Origin: Gemmatimonadaceae bacterium
GTDB taxonomy: Bacteria > Gemmatimonadota > Gemmatimonadetes > Gemmatimonadales > Gemmatimonadaceae
Assembly: GCA_011525845.1 (NCBI GenBank)
Contig: WYBP01000018.1
Location: 186,001 to 250,000, forward strand
Length of the DNA stretch: 64,000 nt
Direction of reading: 5' to 3'
The notes under the pieces are model-generated. The model was not told where the DNA came from. It ran no database searches and saw only the letters and a program-made list of their open reading frames with translations. Positions 1 through 10,107 of the stretch are shown here, in pieces (positions within the stretch are counted from its first letter, which is position 1; each line of letters starts with the position of its first letter). Made by a program: the position numbers and the translations under genes.

Positions 1-1
1 C

Positions 2-421
2 GTGCACGTGCCGCGCCGGTTCCGCCGCCAGGTCACCAACACCTTCCTCTTCGCGCGCGACGCCTACCGCTGCCAGTACTGCGGGCGGGCGAGCTACGAG
101 CTGCGCACGCGCGAGTCGCTCACGCGCGACCACGTGGTCCCGATCTCGCGGGGCGGCAAGAACGTCTGGACGAACGTCGTGACCGCCTGCTCGGGGTGCA
201 ACACGCGCAAGGCGAACCACCTGGTGGAGGAGTGCGGGATGCACCTGCTGAACAAGCCGGTGGAGCCGCACTTCGTGCACCTCTCCTGGGCCGTGCGCCG
301 CCTCACGCCCACGCAGGCGCACTACATCAAGCTCTTCTACGGCGGCGACGTGGTGCGCCAGCTCGAGGCCATGGAGCGCCGCCACGGCGGCACCCTCCCC
401 CCCGAGGCGCAGGTCATCTGA
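2..421 (+). CDS. HNH endonuclease family protein, cut by window start
   Basis: This is an HNH-type nuclease domain that probably cleaves DNA, although many chromosomal single-domain HNH proteins have no known target. Zinc-binding pairs CQYC (about residues 24-27) and CSGC (about 63-66) flank the catalytic region with DHVVP (Asp43-His44) and a following Asn. The order matches the McrA/HNH fold. The open frame reaches the first base of the window and the first GTG is at position 2, so the real start may lie upstream. The C-terminal 60 residues carry no motif I recognise. Its stop overlaps by 8 bases the stop of the convergent DUF4390 gene. There are no restriction-modification or phage genes beside it, so it is probably not part of a defence island. 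Confidence 0.8.
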   Translation: MHVPRRFRRQVTNTFLFARDAYRCQYCGRASYELRTRESLTRDHVVPISRGGKNVWTNVVTACSGCNTRKANHLVEECGMHLLNKPVEPHFVHLSWAVRRLTPTQAHYIKLFYGGDVVRQLEAMERRHGGTLPPEAQVI

Positions 422-1088
422 CCGCGTCGGCGGGCGGACGGAAGGTCGGCGTCCGCTCGCGGTACTGGCGCCGGTCCCCGCCCAGCAGGCGCGTCGCCAG
501 CGACCGGATGCCGCGCGTGAACGCCGTGCCGGGGTTCCGTTCACCCTGCACGGCCGGCCGCAGCTCGCCGCGCAGCCAGCGCCCGACCTCGTCCAGGTCC
601 GACATCGAGAGCGTCTCCACCTCGAGCGTGGCCAGGTAGTAGAACCGGCGGTTCTCCGGCGGCGCGGCGATCGGCACGCGCACGGGACGCGAGGCGGCGA
701 TCTCGGCGTCCTCCACCCGCTTGAACGCGCCGAGGGAGAGGGGGCGCTCCCCCACCAACTGGACGACCTCGTACGCCTGCTCGACGCCGAGGAACCGGAC
801 CACCACGTCCCACTCGACCGTGCGCTGCAGTTCGTCGAAGAACCGGCCGTCCGCCCAGAGCTCCACGCGGTAGTGCAGGCGCGCGGGGAATCCGCTCTGC
901 AGCAGCTCCCGGATCGCGGCGTCGGTGAGCGTGCCGCGCGCCCGCACGAGCGGCCCGTCGATCGTCAGGCGCGACGCGGTGGGGAGCTGGATCTCGACGC
1001 CGGGCGCGACCTGCGCCGCGAGCGGTGCGGGGAGCACCGCCGCGGCGCAGGCGAGCAGGCCCGCGGCCAGGAGTGCGCGAGTCGTCAG
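414..1088 (-). CDS. DUF4390-like secreted protein
   Basis: This predicted exported protein of about 224 residues resembles DUF4390 proteins, whose function is unknown. If translation starts at the GTG at 1037 the chain begins inside a hydrophobic stretch. Reading the frame upstream gives TTRALLAAGLLACAAAVLP followed by a cleavage-like APLAAQ, an obvious signal peptide. The only initiation codon that would include it is CTG at 1086-1088, which overlaps the upstream TGA as CTGA, the arrangement usually seen as ATGA. I therefore favour a rare CTG start with translational coupling to the barrel gene. The mature part is rich in beta-strand-like segments with no catalytic motif. Coupling to an Omp85-type barrel gene suggests an envelope role. 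The call to the family is moderate; the start is inference. Confidence 0.65.
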   Translation of the reverse strand: MTTRALLAAGLLACAAAVLPAPLAAQVAPGVEIQLPTASRLTIDGPLVRARGTLTDAAIRELLQSGFPARLHYRVELWADGRFFDELQRTVEWDVVVRFLGVEQAYEVVQLVGERPLSLGAFKRVEDAEIAASRPVRVPIAAPPENRRFYYLATLEVETLSMSDLDEVGRWLRGELRPAVQGERNPGTAFTRGIRSLATRLLGGDRRQYRERTPTFRPPADAVR

Positions 1089-2794
1089 AACCGGCGCCCC
1101 AGCCGCACGATCACGTTCATCGGTTCATCCCCGGTGGAGAGTGCCTTCGCGAAGTAGAATCCGATGGACCCGAAGTCGACTCCCGCGCCGATCGTCGTGC
1201 GGAAGGTGCTGAGCGGCGGGATGCCGTTCGCGTACTCGATGCCCGCCCCCCCGGTGGCGGTGCGCCATCCGCGCCCGGCGTCGGCGAAGAGCACCCACGC
1301 ACCGTGCGTGTTGAACCCGGGCCGCCACCAGGTGTCGCCGCGGTCGGTCCGGAACCAGTCGAGGTCGAACTCCTGCCGCACCTCGAGCTGGGCCATCGCG
1401 ACGCGGTCACAGAGCGCCGCCCGTCCGGGCCAGCTGTCGATGCCGCCGCAGGTGAAGACGTCCACGGGGTCGCGCGTGGCGCGCCGGAAGTCGTAGCCGT
1501 CCACCGCGCCGGGCCCGCCGATCGAGGAGCGCTTCTGCAGCGGCAGCTCATCGCCGCCGAGCCACCCGCCGAGGAGGAGGCGCATGTTCACCTCGGTGCC
1601 CGGCGAGAGCTTGTTGTAGCGCCGCGCGTCGAGGAAGCCGCGCGTGTAGGTCACCGCCTCCGGCGCGTTGAGGATCGGCGACGGCCCCGGGTCGCGCACG
1701 AGCGTCCCGCTCCCACGCTCGAAGTCGGCGCTCAGGTACCATCCGCCGAGCCAGGGCGAGCGGGCCCGTTCCCGCGTGTCCACGCGCAGGCGGACGGACG
1801 CGAGGTCCAGCTGGCCGACGTCCATCGCGGGGTTCTCGCGCCAGCGCTCGCTGTCGCGGAAGAGCGTGAAGGGCCGCCGCGCCTCCACCGCGCGCCACGT
1901 CTCGCTCCCCGCGACGAACTGGAGTGACGCCTCCTCCCCGAGCCGGCCGCCAAGAGCGCCCTCCCAGCCGTGGCGGCCGTAGTAGTCGCGATGGTCCCGG
2001 TGCAGCACGAACGTGGCGAGCCCCGCCTCCTTGTCCTGCAGCTGCCAGGCCTCCACCGGGTCGATGCGGTCGAACGCACGCCCGCTGAGCGTGAGACCGT
2101 TCTTCACCCCCAGCCGGAGCTCCGCGCGCACGTCGTGGCCGAGCGTGCCGCGGTCCCAGCGCATCGGGCCCGCGGTGCGCACGATCCCGAACGCCTCCAC
2201 CTGCATCCGCCCCCACTCCGTGGGGAGGCGGAAGCGCGGGCCGGCGAGGATCGGGAGGCCCTCCACGCGGTTGTAGGTCTGGGCGGCGACGTAGAAGAGG
2301 TCGGTGTAGCGCTCGGGACGGTCCTCCATCCCCGGCCCGTCCCAGTGCGGACGCCAGTCGGACCGGCCCGCCTCCTCCGGCACCAGCCGCTCGCCCTGCA
2401 TCGAGTAGCGCAGCACCTCGGCCTGCACGCGCACCTCGCCGCCGACCTGCACGCCGTCCGCGCGCTCGACGGTGCCGCCGATCACCAGCAGCTGCTCGCC
2501 GATGCGCGCGCCGGTCGCGAGCCGGACATCGGCGTTGATCGCCACCAGCGACCCCGTGATCCGGCCCGCGATCACCACGGGTCCATTGAGGACGGCGACA
2601 TCGCCCGTGACCTCGCGATCGGCCGCGACCTCCAGTGCGCCCGAGACGCGCATCGTGGCGCTCGCATTGTAGACGGCCACCGCGCTGGTCACCGTGCTCC
2701 CGCTGCGCGCGACGCGCACCTGCGCATCGAGCAGCGAGGGGACCAGCACCGCGGCGATCGCGCCTGCCACCATCAACCGGAAGATCCTTCGCAT
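1085..2794 (-). CDS. Outer-membrane barrel protein with bactofilin-like N-terminal region
   Basis: A 569-residue protein with a clear signal peptide (MRRIFRLMVAGAIAAVLVPS, cleavage near LLDAQ). Roughly residues 30-140 form short repeated strands of the polymer-forming/bactofilin beta-helix kind (VAVLNGPVVIAG, INADVRLATGA, LLVIGGTVE). The rest looks like a transmembrane beta barrel of the Omp85/surface-antigen type, ending in the aromatic residue expected of an outer-membrane barrel (VRLGRRF). I chose the ATG at 2794 because it places the signal peptide at the N-terminus and has GGAG about ten bases upstream; the frame remains open to 2875. It is co-transcribed with the DUF4390 gene. A role in outer-membrane biogenesis or transport is likely but no substrate can be named. 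Confidence 0.7.
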   Translation of the reverse strand: MRRIFRLMVAGAIAAVLVPSLLDAQVRVARSGSTVTSAVAVYNASATMRVSGALEVAADREVTGDVAVLNGPVVIAGRITGSLVAINADVRLATGARIGEQLLVIGGTVERADGVQVGGEVRVQAEVLRYSMQGERLVPEEAGRSDWRPHWDGPGMEDRPERYTDLFYVAAQTYNRVEGLPILAGPRFRLPTEWGRMQVEAFGIVRTAGPMRWDRGTLGHDVRAELRLGVKNGLTLSGRAFDRIDPVEAWQLQDKEAGLATFVLHRDHRDYYGRHGWEGALGGRLGEEASLQFVAGSETWRAVEARRPFTLFRDSERWRENPAMDVGQLDLASVRLRVDTRERARSPWLGGWYLSADFERGSGTLVRDPGPSPILNAPEAVTYTRGFLDARRYNKLSPGTEVNMRLLLGGWLGGDELPLQKRSSIGGPGAVDGYDFRRATRDPVDVFTCGGIDSWPGRAALCDRVAMAQLEVRQEFDLDWFRTDRGDTWWRPGFNTHGAWVLFADAGRGWRTATGGAGIEYANGIPPLSTFRTTIGAGVDFGSIGFYFAKALSTGDEPMNVIVRLGRRF

Positions 2795-2987
2795 CACCCA
2801 CTCCACTGTTCGGGATGGCCCCGCAGAACGCACGACACATGCCGGGCTCCCCCCGCATGCGGCGATCCGCGCCAACTCGTTGTGACCGCGCGACCTGCGC
2901 GATGTTCCATCGGGCTCGAGCGCCGCGCGCGGCGCCCGGTGTGTCGGTCGGCGCGTGTCAGAACCGGACGCCGGCGTGACGCGCGGC

Positions 2988-4366
<1,379 letters not shown>

Positions 4367-4367
<1 letters not shown>

Positions 4368-4651
4368 CAGCGTGTGGTGTCCTTCGGGAGGGCCGCGGCC
4401 GCCTGCTCCGCGCGGCCCGCGAGCAGCTTCGTCACGAAGCGCTGCCCCTCGGCGATGCGCTCCACCTCGATCGCCATGGCCTCCACGGCGTGCTCGATGC
4501 GGGCGAGGCGCGCGTCGCGCTCCGCCTCGCCGGGGCCCACGACCGGCTCGCGCTCCTTCCGGCGCACCCACGACCGCACGAGCGGGATGCCCAGGCCCAG
4601 CACGATGGCGGTGAAGAAGAAGCCCCCGATCGCGATTACCTCCTCCATCAT
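4367..4651 (-). CDS. Small single-pass membrane protein with coiled coil
   Basis: A 94-residue protein between the kinase and regulator genes, overlapping both (ATGATG start over the kinase TGA; TGATG at its end). Residues about 5-28 form one membrane helix (VIAIGGFFFTAIVLGLGIPLV), followed by a basic stop-transfer WVRRKER. Then comes an amphipathic, heptad-like helix (residues 45-80, ARLARIEHAVEAMAIEVERI). The tail is polar. I do not recognise a named family. Its position and tight coupling suggest it modulates or scaffolds the two-component pair at the membrane. Codon use is like its neighbours. The gene is well supported by the overlaps; the role is inference. Confidence 0.75.
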
Positions 4652-5874
4652 GCGCCTCCTTTCGGTGCCGGCACCATGTCCGTCGGTGCCGGGAAGTGCA
4701 GGCGGATCTCCGTCCCCTTGCCGGGTTCGCTCACGGCGCTCACCGAGCCGCCGTGCGCGCGCACCGTCTGCTTCACGATCGCCAGGCCCAGCCCCGTCCC
4801 TCCGGTCTTCGCCGTCACGTACGGGTCCCAGATCCGCGCGAGCCGCTCGGCGGGGATGCCGATCCCGTCGTCCCGCACCGCGAGCAGCACGCCCCCGCCA
4901 GGCTCGGCGGCGGCGCGCACGACGATGCGCCCACGTCCCGACGTCGCATCCACGGCATTCAGCACCACGTTGGTCAGCGCGCGCTGCAGGGCGTCGTGCT
5001 GCCCCGAGACGAGCGTGATCCCCTCCGACTCGACCCGCACCTCGACACCCGGCGGCACCGCCGTGCGGACCGTCTCGCGCGCCAGCTCGGCCAGGTCCAC
5101 CGCGGACGCCGGGCCCTCGGGGAGCCGGCCGAACTGCGCGAAGCTCCGGGCCATCGCCTCGAGCCGCGCCGACTCCGTGTCGAGTACCTCCACCGTCTCG
5201 CGCTGTTCCGCGGTCGCGGTCCGGCGCAGGCTCGCGACCGCGAAGCGGATGGGCGTGAGCGGGTTCTTCAGTTCGTGCGCCACCTGGCGCGCCGACTCGC
5301 GGAACGCCGCGAGGCGCTCCGCCTCGAGCGCCGCCAGCCGCCCCTGCTCGAGTTCGGCGGACATCTCCCGCATCCCGCTCCGCAGCACGCCGAACTCCGG
5401 CGCGCCGCGTCCATGCGCCTCCTCCGCCGGCGGGAGCGGCTCGCCCCTGGCGAGCCGCCCCGTCCAGCCGACCAGTTCGTCGAGCGGGCGCGAGAGCTGC
5501 CGGCTCAGGTGTCCCGCGACGCGCGACGCCAGCAGCGTGATCAGCGCGAGCGCGACGAGTCCGGCCACCGCGATCATCGGTGCGGCCCGGTCCGCCAGGA
5601 ACGCGAAGCGCCGGGCCTGCAGCCGAGACTCGCCCAGCTCGGCCTCGTGGCGCTCGAGCGCCGCCAGCGCCGCCTCCGACCCGGGCTCGCTGCGCGAGAG
5701 CCGGATGGCCCGTTCCCCGCTCGCCGCCACCTGCTCCCACGCCCCCGAGCCGCTCACCAGCGGCGCCACGCCCGCCGCCAGACCGCTCCACGCGAGGGTG
5801 AGCACGATCGAGGGGACGAACGCGAAGAGCGCGAGGATGAGAAACAGCCGGGTCCGGAAGCTGGGATGCCTCAC
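4648..5874 (-). CDS. NtrY-like sensor histidine kinase
   Basis: A 408-residue membrane kinase. The first membrane helix is at residues 10-36 and the second at about 101-118, enclosing a short periplasmic segment of about 65 residues. A HAMP-like linker follows (RQLSRPLDELVGWTGRLARG). The dimerisation/phosphoacceptor box is RESARQVAHELKNPL with His200, the NtrY-type signature. The ATPase domain shows the N box (NVVLNAVDA), G1 (DDGIGIP) and G2 (GTGLGLAIV). It should phosphorylate the adjacent NtrC-type regulator. I chose GTG at 5874, just before the first helix; a TTG at 5925 would add 17 residues without hydrophobic character. No PAS domain is evident, so the periplasmic loop or the membrane helices are the likely sensing parts. 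Confidence 0.9.
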   Translation of the reverse strand: MRHPSFRTRLFLILALFAFVPSIVLTLAWSGLAAGVAPLVSGSGAWEQVAASGERAIRLSRSEPGSEAALAALERHEAELGESRLQARRFAFLADRAAPMIAVAGLVALALITLLASRVAGHLSRQLSRPLDELVGWTGRLARGEPLPPAEEAHGRGAPEFGVLRSGMREMSAELEQGRLAALEAERLAAFRESARQVAHELKNPLTPIRFAVASLRRTATAEQRETVEVLDTESARLEAMARSFAQFGRLPEGPASAVDLAELARETVRTAVPPGVEVRVESEGITLVSGQHDALQRALTNVVLNAVDATSGRGRIVVRAAAEPGGGVLLAVRDDGIGIPAERLARIWDPYVTAKTGGTGLGLAIVKQTVRAHGGSVSAVSEPGKGTEIRLHFPAPTDMVPAPKGGA

Positions 5875-6374
5875 GTGATCGCCTGGGCTCCGTACGACTG
5901 GGGGGAAGGGGAGTTTCGTCCCCAAGTTAACGGTCCCGCGCCGGGCCGCATCGCCGGAAGTCGGCCCCCCACTGTCATTTGCGGGCCGTTGCGCTAGGTT
6001 TCACCACTGGGACGCGCCCAGCGCGTCGATGATCCGCGGCCGCACTGCCGCCGCACGGCATCCGCCGGACGAGCAGGCGAGCGACATCATCGGCACGGCG
6101 GGCGGTCCCGATGCGGGCCCGCGTCCGCGCCGACGGCATCCCCCGGGGTGTGAACTCCCCGGACGAGTCGCCGAGCGCGATCGCCCCCGCGCACTCGATG
6201 CCTGCTCCGCGAGACGCCCCGGCCGTCGACCCGATCGACGACACGGCGCCGCGGTGGGCGACATTCCAAAGGCGAACTCCGCCAGGACAGATGATGCACC
6301 CACGTTCCAAGATGTCCCCGGCCGCGCGCACCCCGCGCGCGGCGGTGGCCCCGTTGCACCGCGGGCCCCAGGCG
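5875..6374. other. 500-bp spacer between divergent genes
   Basis: No protein gene is convincing here. Open frames on both strands extend through it, but they lack codon bias, known motifs or ribosome sites. The AT-richer start (TTAACTTGGGG on the minus strand near 5925) may hold the promoter of the kinase operon. The right end holds the alternative start of the NYN gene at 6291 (AGGACAG before tandem ATGs). I looked for RNase P RNA, tmRNA and SRP RNA signatures and saw none. Confidence 0.4.
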
Positions 6375-7973
6375 ATGACGGCCGGCGCCAACGCGCACGC
6401 CCCCAACGCCGCCCTCCTCATCGACTTCGACAACGTCACGATGGGGATCCGCTCCGACCTGCAGACGGAGCTCCGCAACCTCCTCTCCAGCGCGATCATC
6501 TCGGGCAAGGTCGCCGTCCAGCGTGCCTACGCCGACTGGCGCCGCTACCCGCAGTACATCGTGCCCCTCTCCGAGTCGTCGATCGACCTGATCTTCGCCC
6601 CGGCCTACGGGTCCTCCAAGAAGAACGCCACGGACATCCGCCTCGCCGTGGACGCCGTCGAGCTCGTCTTCACCCGCCCCGAGATCGGCACCTACATCCT
6701 CCTCTCGGGGGACTCGGACTTCTCGTCCCTAGTGCTGAAGCTCAAGGAGTACGGCAAGTACGTCATCGGCGTCGGCATCCGCGAGTCGTCGAGCGACCTG
6801 CTCGTGCAGAACTGCGATGAGTACTACTCCTACAACGCGCTCGCCGGCCTGATGAAGTCGGGTGAGGAGAACGGGGCCAGGAAGTGGGACCCGTGGGAGC
6901 TCGTGACCGAGGCGATCTCGCGGATGCAGAAGAACGACGACGTCATGCGCTCCGACCGCCTGAAGCAGGTGATGCAGGAGATCGACTCGTCCTTCGACGA
7001 GAAGGACCTCGGCATGTCGAAGTTCTCGCGCTTCTGCATGGAGGCGGCCCAGAAGGGGTTGATCGCCGTGACGAAGCTCGAGAACGGCCAGCTCGAGGTC
7101 GCACCCGCCACGCGCAAGGGGAGCGAGCCGGCGCCCAAGCCGGCGCCCTCCGCCAGCGCGAGCGGCGAGCGGTCCGAGGCCGAAGGGCGCGAGGGCGGCC
7201 GTCGTCGCGGCCGTCGCGGCCGCGGTGGCCGTGGACGTGACCGCGAGCCGCGCGCGGCCGAGGGCACCGCCGAGTCGACCGGCGGCGGCGAGTCCCGCCC
7301 GAGCGAGAAGCCGGCGCCGCGTCAGGCGCAGGGCCGCGCGCCCGAGGTGGACGGCAGCATCGGCGCCGCCGGGCTGCGCCTCACCCGCGATGAGGCGTTC
7401 GCGCTGGTGCGCGACGCCGTGGCGGCGGTCGCCACCGGCGACGAGTCGGTGCCGAGCGAGACGGTGCGCGTGAAGGCGTTCCAGCTCCTCGGCCGCGACA
7501 GCGAGTCGCTCTCCGACCGCAACTTCGGGCGCATCCTCAAGGACGCGCACGATGCCGGCCTGGTCGACCTGCGCAAGCGGGGCGACGCGTTCGAGGTCAC
7601 GGCGGTGACCGAGGCGCCCAGCATCGCCGACCAGCTCGACGAGGCGGAGAAGGCGGCGACGCCCGCCAAGGCCCCGTCGGCGCCCGCGCCGCGTGGGATG
7701 GGTCCGCGCTCCGCGCCGGCCCGTGGACGCGCCGGTGCCGCGAAGCCGGCGATCCCGGCCGGACTCCTCCTGCTCGGCATGGTCGACGAGCCGAAGTCGG
7801 ACGCGCCGGCAGCGGACGAGGCCGCCGAGGACGAGGCGGAGGAGAAGCCCGCGAAGAAGACGCGCGCTCGCAAGACCGCGTCCAAGACGCCCAAGGCCAA
7901 GAAGGAGCCGGCCGCCAAGAAGCCGGCGGCCAAGAAGGCCCGGGCCAAGAAGGCCGAGCCCGCCGCGACCTAG
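6375..7973 (+). CDS. NYN-domain nuclease with OST-HTH and Lys/Ala-rich tail
   Basis: A 532-residue protein with a PIN-like NYN domain at residues 11-170 (LLIDFDNV, SGDSDFSSLV, KNATDIRLAVDAVEL: the acidic residues of a metal-dependent RNase of the LabA/DUF88 group). An OST-HTH/LOTUS-type domain follows at about 172-245, then an RGG-like basic linker (GRRRGRRGRGGRGRDRE). A second winged-helix/LOTUS-like unit lies at about 335-415, and the last 55 residues are a histone-H1-like Lys/Ala/Pro tail. Family knowledge points to RNA binding and cleavage. The start is uncertain: ATG 6375 lies directly before the domain, while tandem ATGs at 6291/6294 have AGGA but poor spacing. It ends 4 bases from the convergent rhodanese stop. 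Confidence 0.85.
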   Translation: MTAGANAHAPNAALLIDFDNVTMGIRSDLQTELRNLLSSAIISGKVAVQRAYADWRRYPQYIVPLSESSIDLIFAPAYGSSKKNATDIRLAVDAVELVFTRPEIGTYILLSGDSDFSSLVLKLKEYGKYVIGVGIRESSSDLLVQNCDEYYSYNALAGLMKSGEENGARKWDPWELVTEAISRMQKNDDVMRSDRLKQVMQEIDSSFDEKDLGMSKFSRFCMEAAQKGLIAVTKLENGQLEVAPATRKGSEPAPKPAPSASASGERSEAEGREGGRRRGRRGRGGRGRDREPRAAEGTAESTGGGESRPSEKPAPRQAQGRAPEVDGSIGAAGLRLTRDEAFALVRDAVAAVATGDESVPSETVRVKAFQLLGRDSESLSDRNFGRILKDAHDAGLVDLRKRGDAFEVTAVTEAPSIADQLDEAEKAATPAKAPSAPAPRGMGPRSAPARGRAGAAKPAIPAGLLLLGMVDEPKSDAPAADEAAEDEAEEKPAKKTRARKTASKTPKAKKEPAAKKPAAKKARAKKAEPAAT

Positions 7974-7977
7974 GAGG

Positions 7978-8901
7978 TCAGGGGCGCGGCCGGGCGCCCT
8001 CGACCGGAAGCGACGGGTCGCGACTCCATTCGTCGAACGACCCGTCGAACATCCGGACGTCGCGCCCGAGCACGCGCAGGGTGAAGTACATCCAGGACGC
8101 CTGCATCCCGATGTGGCAGTAGCTCACCAGCTTGTCGCCGTCGCCGATCCCGGCGGCGGCGACAAGTCGTTCCAGCTCCTCGCGCGGGCGCAGCGTGCCG
8201 TCCGCGTTCGTGCCGAGGTTGTACGGGATGTTCACGGCCGAGGCCACGTGTCCCCCGCGCGGCATCCCGTTGTCGCGCAGGTCCTGGTAGAACACCGTGT
8301 CGCGGGCGTCGACGATCCGCGCGCCGCTGGCACCGACCATCGCGCGCACGTCGTCCTTGGTGGCGCGACGGCCGAACTCGGGACGCAGCGCGATGGTCGA
8401 GGGCGCGACGATGCGCCCGGGGCCGGTCGAGACCTGGCGCCCCTCCCGCACCCACTTGGGGAGCCCGCCATCGAGCACCGCGACCCGGCCGGCGAGTCCC
8501 GCCCACTCGAGCGTGAAGAACGCGCGGCCGGCGCGCGTGAACGCGTTCGACTGGTCGAACACGAGCACCACGCGGCTCGACTCGCGCACCCCCTTGGCGC
8601 GGAGGACCGCCTCGAGTGATGCGGGCTCGGGGAGTTCGGTGCGCAACCCGCCCTCGACGGGCGGCGCGACGAGTTCTCCCGCGAAGTCGATCGCGACCGC
8701 GCCGGGGACGTGCGCCCTGGCGAAGTCCGCCGCCGTGCCGATCTGGAGGATCACGAGGTCGGGGCGCGCGAGCTCCGCCTGCAGCCACTCGGTGGTGACC
8801 AGTGGCGTGATCGCCGGTGCCTGGGCGCGGACCGTCGGCGCTGCCAGCAGGAGGGCGCCCCAGAGGAGGGCGAGGGTGGGGACGGCGGTGCGACGCTTCA
8901 T
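7978..8901 (-). CDS. Secreted sulfurtransferase (two rhodanese domains)
   Basis: A 307-residue protein with an N-terminal signal peptide (residues 1-26, cleavage near VRAQA) and two rhodanese domains. The N-terminal one (TTEWLQAEL...HVPGAVAIDF) has no active cysteine. The C-terminal one has the loop SYCHIGMQAS with the catalytic Cys, and the pattern resembles thiosulfate/3-mercaptopyruvate sulfurtransferases. It should move sulfane sulfur to a thiophilic acceptor in the periplasm. Its ATG overlaps the kbl stop (ATGA), so it belongs to the tdh-kbl operon as the distal gene. Why a periplasmic sulfurtransferase is coupled to threonine breakdown is not obvious. The donor cannot be told from sequence. 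Confidence 0.88.
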   Translation of the reverse strand: MKRRTAVPTLALLWGALLLAAPTVRAQAPAITPLVTTEWLQAELARPDLVILQIGTAADFARAHVPGAVAIDFAGELVAPPVEGGLRTELPEPASLEAVLRAKGVRESSRVVLVFDQSNAFTRAGRAFFTLEWAGLAGRVAVLDGGLPKWVREGRQVSTGPGRIVAPSTIALRPEFGRRATKDDVRAMVGASGARIVDARDTVFYQDLRDNGMPRGGHVASAVNIPYNLGTNADGTLRPREELERLVAAAGIGDGDKLVSYCHIGMQASWMYFTLRVLGRDVRMFDGSFDEWSRDPSLPVEGARPRP

Positions 8902-10100
8902 TTGATCACCCCGGTCTTGAGTCCGACCTTCCGGATGGCACGGACGGCGTGGTCGAGGTCGGCGCGCGAGTGCGCGGCCGAGATCTGGCAGCGGAGGCGC
9001 GCGGTGCCGTGCGGCACCACGGGGAAGCCGAAACCCGTGACGAAGATCCCCTCGTCGAGCAGCCGGTCGCTCATCCGGATCGCGTCGGCCGTCTCCCCGA
9101 TGATGATCGGCACGATCGGCGTGTCCCCCTCGAGCGGATTGAACCCCGCCTCCCGGATCGCGTTCCGGAAGTAGGCGGCGTTCTTCCGCAGCGTGGCGAC
9201 GCGCTCCGGATGCGCCTCGATGAACTCCACCGCCGCGAGCGCGCTCGCGGCGACCGTGGGCGGGAGCGCGTTGGAGAAGAGCTGCGGGCGCGAGCGCTGC
9301 GTGAGCGTGTCCGCGAGCGCCTCCGGACCCGCCACGAAGCCCCCGGCCGCCCCGCCGAGCGCCTTCCCGAGCGTGGAGGTGATCACATCCACCTCCCCCA
9401 CCACCCCGAAGTGCTCGGCCGTGCCGCGCCCGGTCTTCCCGAGGACGCCGGTGGCGTGGGAGTCGTCCATGACGAGGATCGCGTCGTGGTCGCGCGCCAC
9501 CTGCAGCAGCTGTGGGAGCTTGGCGATGCTCCCTTCCATCGAGAAGACGCCGTCCGTCCAGATGATCCGCCGTCGCGCGCCCTTCTGCGCCTTGAGCTTG
9601 GCGACGAGGTCGTCCATGTCGCTGTGCTGGTAGACGCCGGTGGTGCACTTGGTGATCGACTTCGCGAGCCGCATCGAGTCGATGATCGACGCATGGTTGA
9701 GGGCGTCGGAGACGACGAAGTCCCCCTCCTCCGCGATGGTCGCCGTCAGTCCCTCGTTCGCGTTCCACGCCGAGACGTACGACATCGCGGCCGGGGTGCC
9801 GACGAAGCGCGCGAGCGCGGCCTCGAGTGCGCGGTGCACGGTGAAGGTGCCGCAGATGAAACGCACGCTCGCCGTGCCCGCGCCGAACTCCCGGAGCGCC
9901 GCGATCCCCGCCTCCACGACCGCCGGCTCGTCACAGAGCCCGAGGTAGTTGTTGGAACTGAGGATCAGCACCTCGCCACGCCCTTCCATCTGGACCCGTG
10001 CGGCCTGCGGCGACGCGAGGTGGTTCAGCTTCTTGCGCGTGCCCGCGGCGTCGAGGGCGTCGAGGGCGGACTGGAGGGAGGAGACGAAGGGCTGGTTCAT
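8898..10100 (-). CDS. kbl: Glycine C-acetyltransferase (2-amino-3-ketobutyrate CoA ligase)
   Basis: A PLP enzyme of 400 residues, the usual family length, which splits 2-amino-3-ketobutyrate with CoA into glycine and acetyl-CoA. The alpha-oxoamine synthase pattern is clear: SSNNYLGL near residue 49, DALNHASIIDS, the PLP-ring Asp in DDSHATGVLG, and the Schiff-base Lys in TSTLGKALGGAAGG. It lies downstream of tdh, the classical pair for threonine catabolism. The 132-base tdh-kbl gap is filled by a palindromic repeat pair, unusual for a tight operon. Related enzymes (serine palmitoyltransferase, BioF) share the fold, but the tdh neighbour settles the assignment. Confidence 0.95.
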   Translation of the reverse strand: MNQPFVSSLQSALDALDAAGTRKKLNHLASPQAARVQMEGRGEVLILSSNNYLGLCDEPAVVEAGIAALREFGAGTASVRFICGTFTVHRALEAALARFVGTPAAMSYVSAWNANEGLTATIAEEGDFVVSDALNHASIIDSMRLAKSITKCTTGVYQHSDMDDLVAKLKAQKGARRRIIWTDGVFSMEGSIAKLPQLLQVARDHDAILVMDDSHATGVLGKTGRGTAEHFGVVGEVDVITSTLGKALGGAAGGFVAGPEALADTLTQRSRPQLFSNALPPTVAASALAAVEFIEAHPERVATLRKNAAYFRNAIREAGFNPLEGDTPIVPIIIGETADAIRMSDRLLDEGIFVTGFGFPVVPHGTARLRCQISAAHSRADLDHAVRAIRKVGLKTGVIK

Positions 10101-10107
10101 TCTTCAG

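Noticed and set aside
2-421. Defence or restriction island around the HNH gene
   Set aside because: Neighbours are an envelope protein and a two-component system; no methylase or restriction gene is present in the window.
5975-6508. Open frame on the minus strand before the NYN gene
   Set aside because: It runs into the NYN coding region antisense, has no ribosome site or motif, and its composition fits GC-rich chance frames.
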